Positions 47,042-56,079 of a stretch of 64,000 nucleotides of DNA are shown here, in pieces; position 1 is the first letter of the stretch, and the number at the start of each line of letters is the position of its first letter. Origin of the DNA: Streptomyces sp. NBC_00223 (GTDB taxonomy: Bacteria > Actinomycetota > Actinomycetes > Streptomycetales > Streptomycetaceae); the NCBI RefSeq assembly GCF_036199905.1, contig NZ_CP108109.1, positions 2,418,001-2,482,000 on the forward strand. Direction: 5' to 3'. The position numbers and the translations under genes are program-made. A model generated the notes under the pieces. It saw only the letters and a program-made list of their open reading frames with translations, ran no database searches and was not told the DNA's origin.

Positions 47042-48161
47042 GGACCGGCGTCGTCCGGGCCGACGGAGGGGCGGCCGCCGGGGAGCCGCTGACCCCGGCG
47101 GTCGGCTGCGCGCGGCTGCCCAGCGGCGCGCAGACCGCGCCGACCGGGTGGTCGTGGTCGTACGGGTCCGCGCCGGTGACCGTGCCGGTCGCCGCGCGCC
47201 CGGCCAGTATCGGCTCGAAGTACGCGTCCACCGAGGCGGTGCAGGACAGCGGCCCGGCGGCCACATCGGCCTGGACGATCTCGATGTGATGTTCCCGCAG
47301 GTCCTCGTGGTCGAAGCGGAAGCGCAGCTGGCGCCGGACGGTGAACAGCGACACGGCGGTGGCGTTCGCGCCGGTGCCGCGCAGCGCGTAGACGAAGGTG
47401 TGGTCGGAGGAGATCTCCAGCGCGTTGTCGCCGGTCTCGGTGACGTCGAGGGTGCCGTGCACCCGGATGCCGCCGCGCACCAGCGCCACCTGCGCGGAGG
47501 GGTCGAAGCGCACCAGCCAGCCGGTGGCCTCGTGGCTGCCGTCGGCGGCCGGGTTGCTCAGGCTGGAGTCGAACTGCTCCAGCTGCCCGGGGTCGATCAG
47601 GCTGCGCACCGCCCCGACATCGCCGCCGGTCACCGTTCTGGGGTTGATCGAGGAGTCCTTGAGGTATTCCCGCGCGGTCTTGAGCGCGTTCATCACCTCG
47701 CTCTGCGCGTAGCCGCCGACCCGCTGGACACCCCGGGGCAGGGTGAGGCCGGCGGCGCCGACCGGGTAGTGCTCGGCGGTGCCGCCGGCGAAGGGCGAGG
47801 CGGCGGACACGGCGGGCACCCGGCCGGCCGGCACCAGCGGTATCACAGTGATCCGCAGTTGCTGATCGGCCGCCGGGTCCCCTGCCTGGTAGGGGTGCCG
47901 TACACCCATGTAGATCGCGAAGCCGAAGGCCGTCGCGATCAGCACGACGAGCGCCATCGCCTGCCGGGCCAGGCCGCGCGGCAGCACATGGCGGATGCGG
48001 ACCGGCCGGGCGGCGTCGTCGAGCCGCTCACGGGCGGAGAACTCCTGGATACGGGCAGCCCGGACGAACGACTCGTCGAACACGACGGATCGGTACTCGT
48101 CGTCACCGCCGCCGGGGGCGCCCTCGGGCGTGCCCTCAGGAGGTTCTCCAGGCCCGCTCAT
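46998..48161 (-). CDS. Single-pass membrane protein of unknown function (SCO2583-like)
   Basis: A 387-residue protein: acidic Pro/Glu/Gly leader, a motif DDEYRSVVFDESFVRAARIQ (about 21-40), a cytoplasmic basic patch, one TM helix (MALVVLIATAFGFAIYMGV, about 70-88) and a long extracellular domain (VGAAGLTLPRGVQRVGGYAQ onwards) ending in a Pro/Ala tail. It follows the gene at 48226, whose product carries the same N-terminal motif and TM topology. Genes of this pair sit here in Streptomyces; I recall them as of unknown function. The last 44 bases overlap the 3' end of the convergent M48 protease gene. The start ATG at 48161 is uncertain but gives the shared motif. Confidence 0.85.
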   Translation of the reverse strand: MSGPGEPPEGTPEGAPGGGDDEYRSVVFDESFVRAARIQEFSARERLDDAARPVRIRHVLPRGLARQAMALVVLIATAFGFAIYMGVRHPYQAGDPAADQQLRITVIPLVPAGRVPAVSAASPFAGGTAEHYPVGAAGLTLPRGVQRVGGYAQSEVMNALKTAREYLKDSSINPRTVTGGDVGAVRSLIDPGQLEQFDSSLSNPAADGSHEATGWLVRFDPSAQVALVRGGIRVHGTLDVTETGDNALEISSDHTFVYALRGTGANATAVSLFTVRRQLRFRFDHEDLREHHIEIVQADVAAGPLSCTASVDAYFEPILAGRAATGTVTGADPYDHDHPVGAVCAPLGSRAQPTAGVSGSPAAAPPSARTTPVLNPPLLLPTPDPAL

Positions 48162-48225
48162 ATCACAAGGTTAAGTCTCCGGACACGTGAATAAACGTCT
48201 CCGTACCGGTCAACTTGACGGCAGA

Positions 48226-48648
48226 TCAGGGCAATGGAGTGGTGACGACGGGCTGCATGGTCCTGGTGCCGACCGGGCCGGTGGTCGGGGGCACCACCGG
48301 CTGCCGTCCGCCGCCCGCCCCGCGGTAGACCGCGGCGAAGGTCAGGGCGACCACGCCGATGCCCATGACCACGGCCATCGCCCAGGCGACCGGCCGGTGC
48401 CAGCGGGTGTTGCTGCCGCGGTACGGATGCCCGGCCGCGTACAGCTCGTCGGTGGTGAAGGCCGGTCCGTCGTCCAGTTCGGGGACGTGGGCCAACTCTC
48501 TTCTGTGCCGTCCGGGCCTGCCGGGCGGTAGCGCGGGACCTTCGGCGACGGCGAGCGACCGTTCCCTGGCCGTGGGCTCATGGAACAGTGCCGACCGTAC
48601 GAAAGCTTCGTCGAGGACTACGGAGGAGAACTCGTCATCGTCCGGCAT
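48226..48648 (-). CDS. Small membrane protein sharing the DDExxSVVxDExFVR motif
   Basis: A 140-residue protein starting MPDDDEFSSVVLDEAFVRSA, the same motif as in the downstream 387-residue protein. Residues ~30-85 are cytoplasmic; one TM helix is at WAMAVVMGIGVVALTFAAVY (about 89-108), and the C-terminus is a Pro/Thr-rich external tail. It looks like a shortened paralogue lacking the extracellular domain. The gap to the downstream gene is 64 bp, so co-transcription is likely. Upstream (48649-48756) lies the proA 3' end region. The ATG at 48648 follows a CTCTGGACGG stretch with no good ribosome site. Confidence 0.85.
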   Translation of the reverse strand: MPDDDEFSSVVLDEAFVRSALFHEPTARERSLAVAEGPALPPGRPGRHRRELAHVPELDDGPAFTTDELYAAGHPYRGSNTRWHRPVAWAMAVVMGIGVVALTFAAVYRGAGGGRQPVVPPTTGPVGTRTMQPVVTTPLP

Positions 48649-48756
48649 CCGTCCAGAGTAATGCGGAAGTTGGCCCTTTGGGCAGGGGATTCCGGCCTGA
48701 CTGTGGACCGGCTGTGCGCATCCGGGTGCCGTGCGGTGCCCGGGTGAAGGGGTGGG

Positions 48757-50043
48757 TCAGCGGATGTGGCCGTCTCCGGTGACCACGTACTTGGTGGAGG
48801 TCAGCTCGGGCAGGCCCATGGGACCGCGGGCGTGCAGCTTCTGGGTGGAGATGCCGATCTCCGCGCCGAAGCCGAACTGGCCGCCGTCGGTGAAGCGGGT
48901 GGAGGCGTTCACCATCACCGCCGCCGCGTCGACCAGTTGGGTGAAGCGGCGCGCCGCGGGCTGCGAGGTGGTCACGATGGCCTCGGTGTGTCCCGACGAC
49001 CAGAGCCTGATGTGGGCGACGGCCGCCTCCAGCGAGTCGACCACCCCGGCGGCGATGTCGTACGACAGATACTCGGTCTCCCAGTCCTCGGCGGTGACCG
49101 CGACGACGGTGGCCTTGCTGCCGGAGGACTCGGCGAGCGACACCACCCGCGGGTCGCCGTGCACGGTGACGCCGGCCTCGGCCAGCGCGTCCAGCGCGCG
49201 GGGCAGGAAGCGGTCCGCGATGTCGCGGTGGACCAGCAGGGTCTCGGCCGCGTTGCACACGCTGGGCCGCTGGGCCTTGGAGTTGACCAGGATGGCGACG
49301 GCCATGTCCAGGTCGGCCTCCGCGTCCACGTACACATGGCAGTTGCCGGTGCCGGTCTCGATCACCGGGACGGTGGAGCCCTCGACGACCGTACGGATCA
49401 GGGAGGCGCCGCCGCGCGGGATCAGGACGTCCACCAGGCCGCGGGCGCGCATCAGCTCGGTGACCGACTCACGGCTCTCGCCGGGGACGAGCTGTACGGC
49501 GTCGGCGGGCAGCCCGGCGCCGCCGACCGCGTCGCGCAGCACGGTGACCAGCGCGGTGTTCGAGGCGTAGGCGGAGGCCGAGCCGCGCAGCAGCACCGCG
49601 TTGCCGGACTTCAGGCACAGGGCGGCGGCGTCCACGGTGACATTCGGCCGGGCCTCGTAGATGATGCCGACGACGCCCAGCGGCACCCGGACCTGACGCA
49701 GGTCCAGGCCGTTGGGGAGGGTCGAGCCGCGCAGCACCTCGCCGACCGGGTCGGGCAGGCCCGCGACGTGCCGGACGTCGGCGGCGATCGCGGCGACCCG
49801 CTCCCGGGTGAGGGTCAGCCGGTCGATGATGGCCTCGCTGGTGCCGGCGGCCCGGGCCTTGGCCACGTCCTCGCCGTTCGCCGCGACGATCTCCTGGGTG
49901 CGGACGATGAGGGCGTCCGCGATGGCCAGCAGGGCGTCGTCCTTGGCCGACCTGGGCTGCGGGGCCAGCTCCGCGGCGGCGGCCCGCGCACGGTAGGCCG
50001 CGAGCAGCACGGGGGACTTGGGGAGCGGCGAAGGGATGTCCAT
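48757..50043 (-). CDS. proA: Glutamate-5-semialdehyde dehydrogenase
   Basis: ProA reduces gamma-glutamyl phosphate to glutamate semialdehyde in proline synthesis. The 428-residue length is typical. Family motifs are [20 protein letters not shown] (about 118-137), [13 protein letters not shown], the catalytic Cys in [15 protein letters not shown] (about 280), and [21 protein letters not shown] at the C-terminal region. The ATG at 50043 was used. It lies in the order proB - small gene - proA on the - strand, so ProB product is passed to ProA. Confidence 0.97.
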   Translation of the reverse strand: MDIPSPLPKSPVLLAAYRARAAAAELAPQPRSAKDDALLAIADALIVRTQEIVAANGEDVAKARAAGTSEAIIDRLTLTRERVAAIAADVRHVAGLPDPVGEVLRGSTLPNGLDLRQVRVPLGVVGIIYEARPNVTVDAAALCLKSGNAVLLRGSASAYASNTALVTVLRDAVGGAGLPADAVQLVPGESRESVTELMRARGLVDVLIPRGGASLIRTVVEGSTVPVIETGTGNCHVYVDAEADLDMAVAILVNSKAQRPSVCNAAETLLVHRDIADRFLPRALDALAEAGVTVHGDPRVVSLAESSGSKATVVAVTAEDWETEYLSYDIAAGVVDSLEAAVAHIRLWSSGHTEAIVTTSQPAARRFTQLVDAAAVMVNASTRFTDGGQFGFGAEIGISTQKLHARGPMGLPELTSTKYVVTGDGHIR

Positions 50044-50089
50044 AGGGTGCAGGGTACCGGGCGGGCCCAGGGCCTTCGGCCGCCTTCGG

Positions 50090-50593
50090 TCAGAACGGGT
50101 GGACGCCCACCGGGACCGCGGGCGGGTGACCGTACCCCTCGGCCAGCCGCTGGTGGTACGTGACGCGGTCGATGACCTCCAGGCCGACCGTCTCCCACGG
50201 CGGCAGCCCCGCGGTCGAGCGGTGCTCGCCCCACAGCCGCAGCGCGATGGCGGCGGCGTCGTGCAGGTCGCGGGCCTCCTCCCAGTAGCGGATCTCGGCG
50301 TGGTCCGTGGCGTAACGGCTGGTCAGGAGGAAGGGGTGGTCGTGCGCGAGCTGTTCGAGGCCGCGCCGGACCTCGGCCAGCGGGGCCCGCGGGCCCGAGA
50401 CGCTGAGGGTGATGTGCCACAGCCGGGAGCCGGGCCCTTCCTCCTGCTTACGCCGCGGTCCGCTGTCGGCACTGTCGACGCTGACCAGCGCGCGTTCCGC
50501 CGTACCCCTGGACAACGGCCCTGGGCGCCCTCGTTTCACCGGCGGCCTCCCTGTGGGTGACGTTCCCGAGCGCCGCCCGTCCTCTGACATCAC
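50090..50593 (-). CDS. Hypothetical protein between proB and proA
   Basis: A 167-residue protein. The first ~55 residues are basic and disordered ([20 protein letters not shown]), the rest a compact domain with [25 protein letters not shown], a [13 protein letters not shown] segment and helices up to [19 protein letters not shown]. No catalytic motif is recognised. GTG at 50593 has GAGGAG six bases upstream; an ATG directly after is also possible. The position between proB and proA is shared with other Streptomyces to my knowledge. Link to proline metabolism is inferred only from context. Confidence 0.78.
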   Translation of the reverse strand: MMSEDGRRSGTSPTGRPPVKRGRPGPLSRGTAERALVSVDSADSGPRRKQEEGPGSRLWHITLSVSGPRAPLAEVRRGLEQLAHDHPFLLTSRYATDHAEIRYWEEARDLHDAAAIALRLWGEHRSTAGLPPWETVGLEVIDRVTYHQRLAEGYGHPPAVPVGVHPF

Positions 50594-50674
50594 GAACGGC
50601 TCCTCCGCATCACAGTTGACCAGGCTCGGGCGTGCGGCGGGGGCGTTTTCCGCAAGATGCCACCCGGAACGGCC

Positions 50675-51799
50675 CTAGGAGCGCAGGAGTACGAGGTCGT
50701 CACGGTGAACGACCTCGCGTTCGTAGGCGGGCCCCAGCTCCTTGGCGAGGTCCCGGGTGGAGCGGCCGAGCAGCCGGGGCAGCTCGCGGGCGTCGAAGTT
50801 GACCAGGCCGCGGGCCACCGCCCGCCCCGACTCGTCCAGCAGGTCCACCGGGTCGCCGGCGACGAAGGTGCCCTCGACCCCGGTGAGCCCGGCGGGCAGC
50901 AGCGAGCTGCCGCGCTCGGTGACCGCGGCCACCGCCCCCGCGTCCAGCCGCAGCGCGCCGCGCGGGGTGGAGGCGTGCGCGAGCCACAGCAGCCGGTCGG
51001 CGGAGCGCTTGCCGGTGCGGTGGAAGTACGTGCCGGTGGGCCGCCCGGCGAGCGCGTCGGCGGCGTGCACGGCGGAGGTGAGCACGACCGGCACCCCGGC
51101 GCCGGTGGCGATGGCGGCCGCCTCGACCTTGGTGACCATGCCACCGGTGCCGACCCCGGCCCGGCCCACGCTGCCGATGGAGACCCCGGCGAGGTCGCCA
51201 GGACCGGTGATCTCGGCGATCCGGGTGGTGCCGGGGGTGCGGGGGTCGCCGTCGTAGAGGCCGTCGACGTCGGAGAGCAGCACCAGCAGGTCGGCGCGGA
51301 CCAGATGGGCGACCAGGGCGGCCAGCCGGTCGTTGTCGCCGAAGCGGATCTCGTCGGTGGCGACGGTGTCGTTCTCGTTGACGACCGGCAGGGCGCCCAT
51401 CGACAGCAGCTGGTCCAGGGTGCGGTAGGCGTTGCGGTAGTGGGCGCGGCGGCTGACGTCGTCGGAGGTCAGCAGCACCTGGCCGACTCGGATGCCGTAG
51501 CGGGCGAAGGAGGCGGTGTAGCGGGCGACCAGCAGGCCCTGGCCGACGCTGGCGGCGGCCTGCTGCCTGGCCAGGTCGCGCGGGCGGCGGTCGAGGCCGA
51601 GCGGGGCGAGTCCGGCGGCGATGGCGCCGGAGGAGACCAGCACGATCTGCCGGTCCCCGCTGGCCTTGGCCAGGACGTCCACCAGGGCGTCCACCCGGTC
51701 CGCGTCCAGCCCGCCGGCCGCCGTGGTCAGCGACGAGGAGCCGACCTTGACCACGACCCTGCGGGCCTCCACCACGTCCTGCCGTGTCGCCGCTGTCAC
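50675..51799 (-). CDS. proB: Glutamate 5-kinase
   Basis: ProB phosphorylates glutamate in the first step of proline synthesis and is normally feedback-inhibited by proline. The 374 residues contain the amino-acid kinase domain (VVVKVGSSSLT; VLVSSGAIAAG; VVNENDTV; FGDNDRLAALVA; VLLSDVDGLYDGDP; 1-260) and a C-terminal PUA domain (GALRLDAGAVAAVTERGSSLL; about 280-370). The GTG at 51799 is chosen over TTG at 51811 because GAGGA precedes it at good spacing. In many actinobacteria obg lies upstream of proB, but here galE and the glycan locus occupy that side. Confidence 0.96.
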   Translation of the reverse strand: MTAATRQDVVEARRVVVKVGSSSLTTAAGGLDADRVDALVDVLAKASGDRQIVLVSSGAIAAGLAPLGLDRRPRDLARQQAAASVGQGLLVARYTASFARYGIRVGQVLLTSDDVSRRAHYRNAYRTLDQLLSMGALPVVNENDTVATDEIRFGDNDRLAALVAHLVRADLLVLLSDVDGLYDGDPRTPGTTRIAEITGPGDLAGVSIGSVGRAGVGTGGMVTKVEAAAIATGAGVPVVLTSAVHAADALAGRPTGTYFHRTGKRSADRLLWLAHASTPRGALRLDAGAVAAVTERGSSLLPAGLTGVEGTFVAGDPVDLLDESGRAVARGLVNFDARELPRLLGRSTRDLAKELGPAYEREVVHRDDLVLLRS

Positions 51800-51827
51800 G
51801 TGCGTCCTCAACCTCGATGCCGCCTGT

Positions 51828-52796
51828 TCACTCCGGGTGCCGCAGCAGCCAGCCCGCCCAGGCCGAGGTCACCATCTGCCGGACGTCGTGGGTCGCCGTC
51901 CAGTCCAGCTCCTTGGTGATCGACTCGGCGGAGGCGACGACGCGGGCCGGGTCGCCGGGGCGGCGCGGGGCCGTCACGGGTGCGAGTCCAGTGTGGCCGG
52001 AAACCTCACGGATGATGCCGACCATCTCGGCCACCGAGACGCCCTCGCCCCGGCCGATGTTCAGCACCAGCGCGGCCGAGGGGTCCCGGCTCAGCCGGCG
52101 GGCGGCGGCGACGTGCGCGGAGGCGATGTCCTCGACGTGCACGTAGTCGCGTACGCAGGTGCCGTCGGGCGTCGGGTAGTCGGTGCCGAAGATCAGCGGC
52201 GGCTCGCCCCGGCCGATGCGGTCGAAGACCATCGCGACCAGGTTGAAGACCCCGGGGTCGCCGAGTTCGGGGGTGGCCGCGCCCGCGACGTTGAAGTAGC
52301 GCAGGGAGGCGGTCGCCATGCCGTGCGCCCGGCCGACGGCGGCGACCAGCCGCTCGCCCGCGAGCTTGGTCTCGCCGTAGGGGTTGATCGGGTCGCAGGG
52401 GGTCGACTCGGTCACCAGGTCGGCGTCCGGCATCCCGTACACCGCGGCGGAGGAGGAGAAGACGAAGCGGCGCACCCCGGCGTCGACGGCCGCCTCGAGT
52501 ACGGTCCGCAGCCCCTCGACGTTCTCCCGGAAGTACCACAGGGGGCGTTCGACGGACTCGCCGACCTGCTTGCGGGCGGCTATGTGCACGATGCCGTCCA
52601 CCGCGTGGTCGCGCAGCACCCGGTCGAGCAGCGGGCGGTCGAGTACGGTGCCGCGCTCCAGCGGGACATCGGCGGGCAGCCTCGACGCGTCGCCGGTGCT
52701 CAGGTCGTCAAGGACGACCACCCGCTCACCTGCCGCCGTCAACGCCCTGACCACATGGGAACCGATGTATCCGGCACCGCCGGTGATCAACCACAT
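51828..52796 (-). CDS. galE: UDP-glucose 4-epimerase
   Basis: A 322-residue extended-SDR enzyme interconverting UDP-glucose and UDP-galactose (or the GlcNAc pair). Motifs: GGAGYIGSH (about 6-14), VHIAARKQVGES, the catalytic FSSSAAVYG and YGETK (Tyr-x3-Lys), LRYFNVAGAA and RDYVHVEDIA. It lies 28 bp upstream of proB on the same strand. The ATG at 52796 opens onto a 200-bp divergent region shared with the GT2 gene at 52997. The product is likely to supply galactosyl donors for the wall or capsule glycan made by the adjacent locus. Confidence 0.93.
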   Translation of the reverse strand: MWLITGGAGYIGSHVVRALTAAGERVVVLDDLSTGDASRLPADVPLERGTVLDRPLLDRVLRDHAVDGIVHIAARKQVGESVERPLWYFRENVEGLRTVLEAAVDAGVRRFVFSSSAAVYGMPDADLVTESTPCDPINPYGETKLAGERLVAAVGRAHGMATASLRYFNVAGAATPELGDPGVFNLVAMVFDRIGRGEPPLIFGTDYPTPDGTCVRDYVHVEDIASAHVAAARRLSRDPSAALVLNIGRGEGVSVAEMVGIIREVSGHTGLAPVTAPRRPGDPARVVASAESITKELDWTATHDVRQMVTSAWAGWLLRHPE

Positions 52797-52996
52797 TGCC
52801 CCACCCTAACAGCGCCTCGAAACGGCCTTCCGCACGTCAGCCGGGTACCGCCCGGGGCCCGTTGGGCACCCGCCGCGACGACGGCCGGACGTCGGCGAGT
52901 ACAAATACGTACCCATTGGCCATAACCGGGCACCCTACACTCCGGAAACCTGCGCCCCACAGAACACGACGGCAAGGGAAAGAGGCGGATACGCGT

Positions 52997-55276
52997 ATGC
53001 CGGTCAAGGTCAGCGTCGTCGTCCCGGTCTACAACCCGGGCAAGTACATCGACCCGTGCGTCAGCTCCCTGCTCGGGCAGACGCTCCCCGCGGAGGACGT
53101 GGAACTCCTCTTCGTGGACGACGGCTCGACCGACGACTCCCCGGCCCGCCTGGACCAACTGGCGGTGGAACACCCGCAGGTCAGGGTGGTCCACCTCGCC
53201 AACTCCGGCTGGCCGGGCAAGCCCCGCAACATCGGCGTCGCCGAGGCACGCGGGGAGTACGTCCAGTTCCTCGACCAGGACGACCACATGGCGCCCGACG
53301 CGCTGCGGCGGCTGTACGAACTGGGCCACCGCAACAGCTCGGACATCGTCATCGGCAAGGTGGCCAGCAACTTCCGCGGCGTCCCGCACGGTGTCTTCCG
53401 GATCACCCGCGAGAAGTGCACCCTGCGCGACGCCCCGCTGGTGGACAGCCTGACGCCGCACAAGATGTTCCGCACCGCGTTCCTGCGCGAGCACGGCATC
53501 GCCTACGCCGAGGGCAAGCGGCGGCTGGAGGACCAGCTGTACATGATGACGGCGTACTTCGCCGCGAAGAACGTCTCCGTCCTCGGCGACTACACCTGCT
53601 ACCACTACTCCAAGCGCGACGACGGCAAGAACGCGGGCTCGGCGAAGATCGTCCCGTCGGGTTATTACGACAACCTCCGTGACGTCCTCGACGTGGTGAT
53701 CGCGAACACCGAGCCCGGCGCCTTCCGCGACAGTCTGCTGCGCCGCTTCTACCGGGTGGAGATGCTCGGCCGGCTCAGCGAACCCTCCGTGCTCGGCTAC
53801 GAGCCCGCGTTCCTGGACGAGATGGTCGGGGCCGTGCACGCGCTGGCCGCCGACCACATCGGGGACGGCGTCCACGACGGGCTCGGCGCGCTGTCCCGGC
53901 TGCGCTCGACGCTGCTGCGGCGCAAGGACCCCGCCAAGCTGGTGGAGGCCGCCCGCCGGGCCGCCTCGGTCAAGGGCCACGCCCGGCTTGAGGGCTTCGC
54001 CTGGGAGAACGGCCGGATCGCGATCGACGTCACCGCCCGGCTGCGGCACGCCGACGGGACGCCGTTCACCCTCCTGCGCGACGAGGACCGCTACTACCTG
54101 CACCCCGATCTGCTGAAGGGGCTGCTGGAGGACGGCGAGCGGATCGAGGTCACCGACGAGGTCAAGTCCTTCCGCGCGGAGGTGCATCTGCGGGACCGCG
54201 AGACGGCGGTCGAGTGGACGTGCCCGGCGTCGTTCGAGACGCGGATCGAGGAGGTCCCGGGCGAGGAGATCCCCGCCGAGGCGGCGCAGGCCGCGGAGGC
54301 CGCGGAGGGCGCGGAGGCCGCGGAGGGCGCGGAGGCCGCGGAGGGCGAAGTCCCCGCGGCGGTCGACGTACCGGCGGCGGACGGCACTCCGGCCGAGGCC
54401 GCACCCGCCGCCGCGCCCGGGGGCGACACCCCGCCCGCCGAGGCGGCCCCGCCCGGCGGGACCGCCCGGCCGGACGCCGACCCCGCCGCGGGCACGCCCT
54501 GCGAGGTCGTACTGCGCGGCACCGCCTGGCTCGACCCGAAGCAGGTCAAGGGCCGCCCGGCGCTCACCCGGGGCATGTGGGACGTCTGGGTGCCCGTACG
54601 CGGCCTCGGGCTGAGCCGCAAGGCCCGGCTCGGCGCCGACCGCGACGCCGGGGTGGACGCGCACTGTCTGCCCGCGCTGCTCGGCTCCCCCGCCGTGCCC
54701 ACCGTCCCGTACTTCACCGACCCGCACGGCAATCTCACCCTGGACGTCGACCGGCGCGGCAAGCGGCTCGGCGGCGCGCTCGCGGGGCGCCCGGCGCTGC
54801 GGATGCCCGGCGCGCGCGGCCTGGAGATCGAGCTGCCCGTCGTGGCGCTGCCCGGGACCGCCCCCTCGGTCGCCGTACTGCTGGTGCGCGGGCAGGGCGA
54901 GGACGCGCCCTGCTGCGAGCTGCCCGCGCTGGTGGAGCCGTTCGGCGGCCGGGTGCATCTGCGGGCCGGCGACCGGCTGGACCCGGCCGGGCGGGCGGCG
55001 CTGGGCGCGGGCACCTGGGCGCTGTCGGCGCGGCTCGACGGGCCGCACGGACCGGAGCTGCCCATCGGCCGGGTCCATGTCGACGCGGGCGGCAGGGTCC
55101 GGCTGTGCGACGAGCTCGGCACGGTCGACTCGGCTGTCGCCAGGACCGCGCTGGCCCAGCGCCGCAGGGCCGACCGCCGGGCCCTGGTCCACCGCTTCTC
55201 CCACCCGCTGACCCGACGGCTCAGCGCCGCCACACGGGCCCGGCTGCGCCTGCTGGCCGTCCGGCTCGGCCTGTAG
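52997..55276 (+). CDS. Family 2 glycosyltransferase with long C-terminal domain
   Basis: A 759-residue protein. Residues 1-~240 are a GT-A fold glycosyltransferase: VSVVVPVYNPGKYIDPCVSS, DDGSTDDSP (Asp41/42) and QFLDQDDHM (Asp93-Asp96, metal/sugar-nucleotide site). Residues ~240-420 are helical, ~430-490 include a Glu/Ala-rich microsatellite linker, and the C-terminal half (about 500-750) is a beta-rich domain with repeated LGADRDAGVDAHCLP-like segments. No TM helix is seen. This two-part layout is known in wall teichoic acid glycosyltransferases of actinobacteria (inference). The ATG at 52997 follows AGAGG at a longish spacing. First gene of a + strand trio with rmlC. Confidence 0.85.
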   Translation: MPVKVSVVVPVYNPGKYIDPCVSSLLGQTLPAEDVELLFVDDGSTDDSPARLDQLAVEHPQVRVVHLANSGWPGKPRNIGVAEARGEYVQFLDQDDHMAPDALRRLYELGHRNSSDIVIGKVASNFRGVPHGVFRITREKCTLRDAPLVDSLTPHKMFRTAFLREHGIAYAEGKRRLEDQLYMMTAYFAAKNVSVLGDYTCYHYSKRDDGKNAGSAKIVPSGYYDNLRDVLDVVIANTEPGAFRDSLLRRFYRVEMLGRLSEPSVLGYEPAFLDEMVGAVHALAADHIGDGVHDGLGALSRLRSTLLRRKDPAKLVEAARRAASVKGHARLEGFAWENGRIAIDVTARLRHADGTPFTLLRDEDRYYLHPDLLKGLLEDGERIEVTDEVKSFRAEVHLRDRETAVEWTCPASFETRIEEVPGEEIPAEAAQAAEAAEGAEAAEGAEAAEGEVPAAVDVPAADGTPAEAAPAAAPGGDTPPAEAAPPGGTARPDADPAAGTPCEVVLRGTAWLDPKQVKGRPALTRGMWDVWVPVRGLGLSRKARLGADRDAGVDAHCLPALLGSPAVPTVPYFTDPHGNLTLDVDRRGKRLGGALAGRPALRMPGARGLEIELPVVALPGTAPSVAVLLVRGQGEDAPCCELPALVEPFGGRVHLRAGDRLDPAGRAALGAGTWALSARLDGPHGPELPIGRVHVDAGGRVRLCDELGTVDSAVARTALAQRRRADRRALVHRFSHPLTRRLSAATRARLRLLAVRLGL
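54286..54348. repeat. 18-bp microsatellite in GT2 coding sequence
   Basis: GCGGAGGCCGCGGAGGGC repeats about three times and adds Glu-Ala-Ala-Glu-Gly-Ala units (AAEGAEAAEGAEAAEGE) between the enzymatic domains of the GT2 protein. It is in frame and likely forms an acidic flexible linker. Confidence 0.85.
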
Positions 55277-55382
55277 ACCGGCGGCCGGGGGCCCGGACCC
55301 CTGGCGGATAATGTGACGCCCGCCCGACGGGCGGGTCCTCCACCGACCGAGCAGTGACAGAGCGACCGAAGGACACGATCAC

Positions 55383-55985
55383 GTGCGACCGCTGGGCATC
55401 GAAGGCGCATTCGTGCACGAGCCGAAGATCTTCCCGGACAGCCGGGGAAGCTTCCACGAGTGGTTCAGGGCCGGGGACTTCCGGGAGTCCACCGGCCACC
55501 CGCTGAACCTGGTGCAGGCCAACTGCTCGGTCTCCGGCCGCGGCACCCTGCGCGGCCTGCACTACGCCGACGTGCCGCCGAGCCAGGCCAAGTACGTCAA
55601 GTGCGTACGCGGCGCCGTGCTCGACGTGATCGTGGACATCCGGGTCGGCTCGCCCACCTTCGGCCAGTGGGAGGGCGTCCGGCTGGACGACGAACTCCAC
55701 CACTCCGTGTATCTGGCCGAGGGGCTGGGCCATGCCTTCATGGCGCTGACCGACGACGCGACCGTCGTCTACCTGTGCTCCGAGGGGTACTCCCCCGAAC
55801 GTGAGCACGGAATCAACCCGCTCGACCCCGGTCTCGGCATCGAATGGCCCACGGGCATCGAGCCGCTGCTCTCCGACAAGGACGCCGCCGCGCCCACCCT
55901 GGCCGAGGCACGGGCCCAGGGCCTGCTGCCGTCCTACGAGGACTGCGTGGCGCTTTACTCACTTCTGCGTGATCGTCAACCCTGA
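55383..55985 (+). CDS. rmlC: dTDP-4-dehydrorhamnose 3,5-epimerase
   Basis: RmlC epimerises C3 and C5 of dTDP-4-keto-6-deoxyglucose in L-rhamnose synthesis. The 200-residue cupin shows FPDSRGSFHEWF, NCSVSGRGTLRGLHYADVPPSQAKYVKCVRG (split), catalytic His60 in GLHY and the Tyr region VYLAEGLGHAF, and VIVDIRVGSPTFGQW. It starts at GTG 55383 with AAGGA nine bases upstream; GATAAT at 55307-55312 may be a -10 box. The other three rml genes are in the - strand operon that converges on this one; splitting of rmlC from rmlABD is notable. Confidence 0.95.
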   Translation: MRPLGIEGAFVHEPKIFPDSRGSFHEWFRAGDFRESTGHPLNLVQANCSVSGRGTLRGLHYADVPPSQAKYVKCVRGAVLDVIVDIRVGSPTFGQWEGVRLDDELHHSVYLAEGLGHAFMALTDDATVVYLCSEGYSPEREHGINPLDPGLGIEWPTGIEPLLSDKDAAAPTLAEARAQGLLPSYEDCVALYSLLRDRQP

Positions 55986-56079
55986 TCCGGGCCAATCCCC
56001 CGGCGAACGGTGACGGAAGAGAGGTGTAAGCGCTAGCGTCGCTGGGAACACTTCTCAGTTTGAGCGAAGGGTCTCCCCC

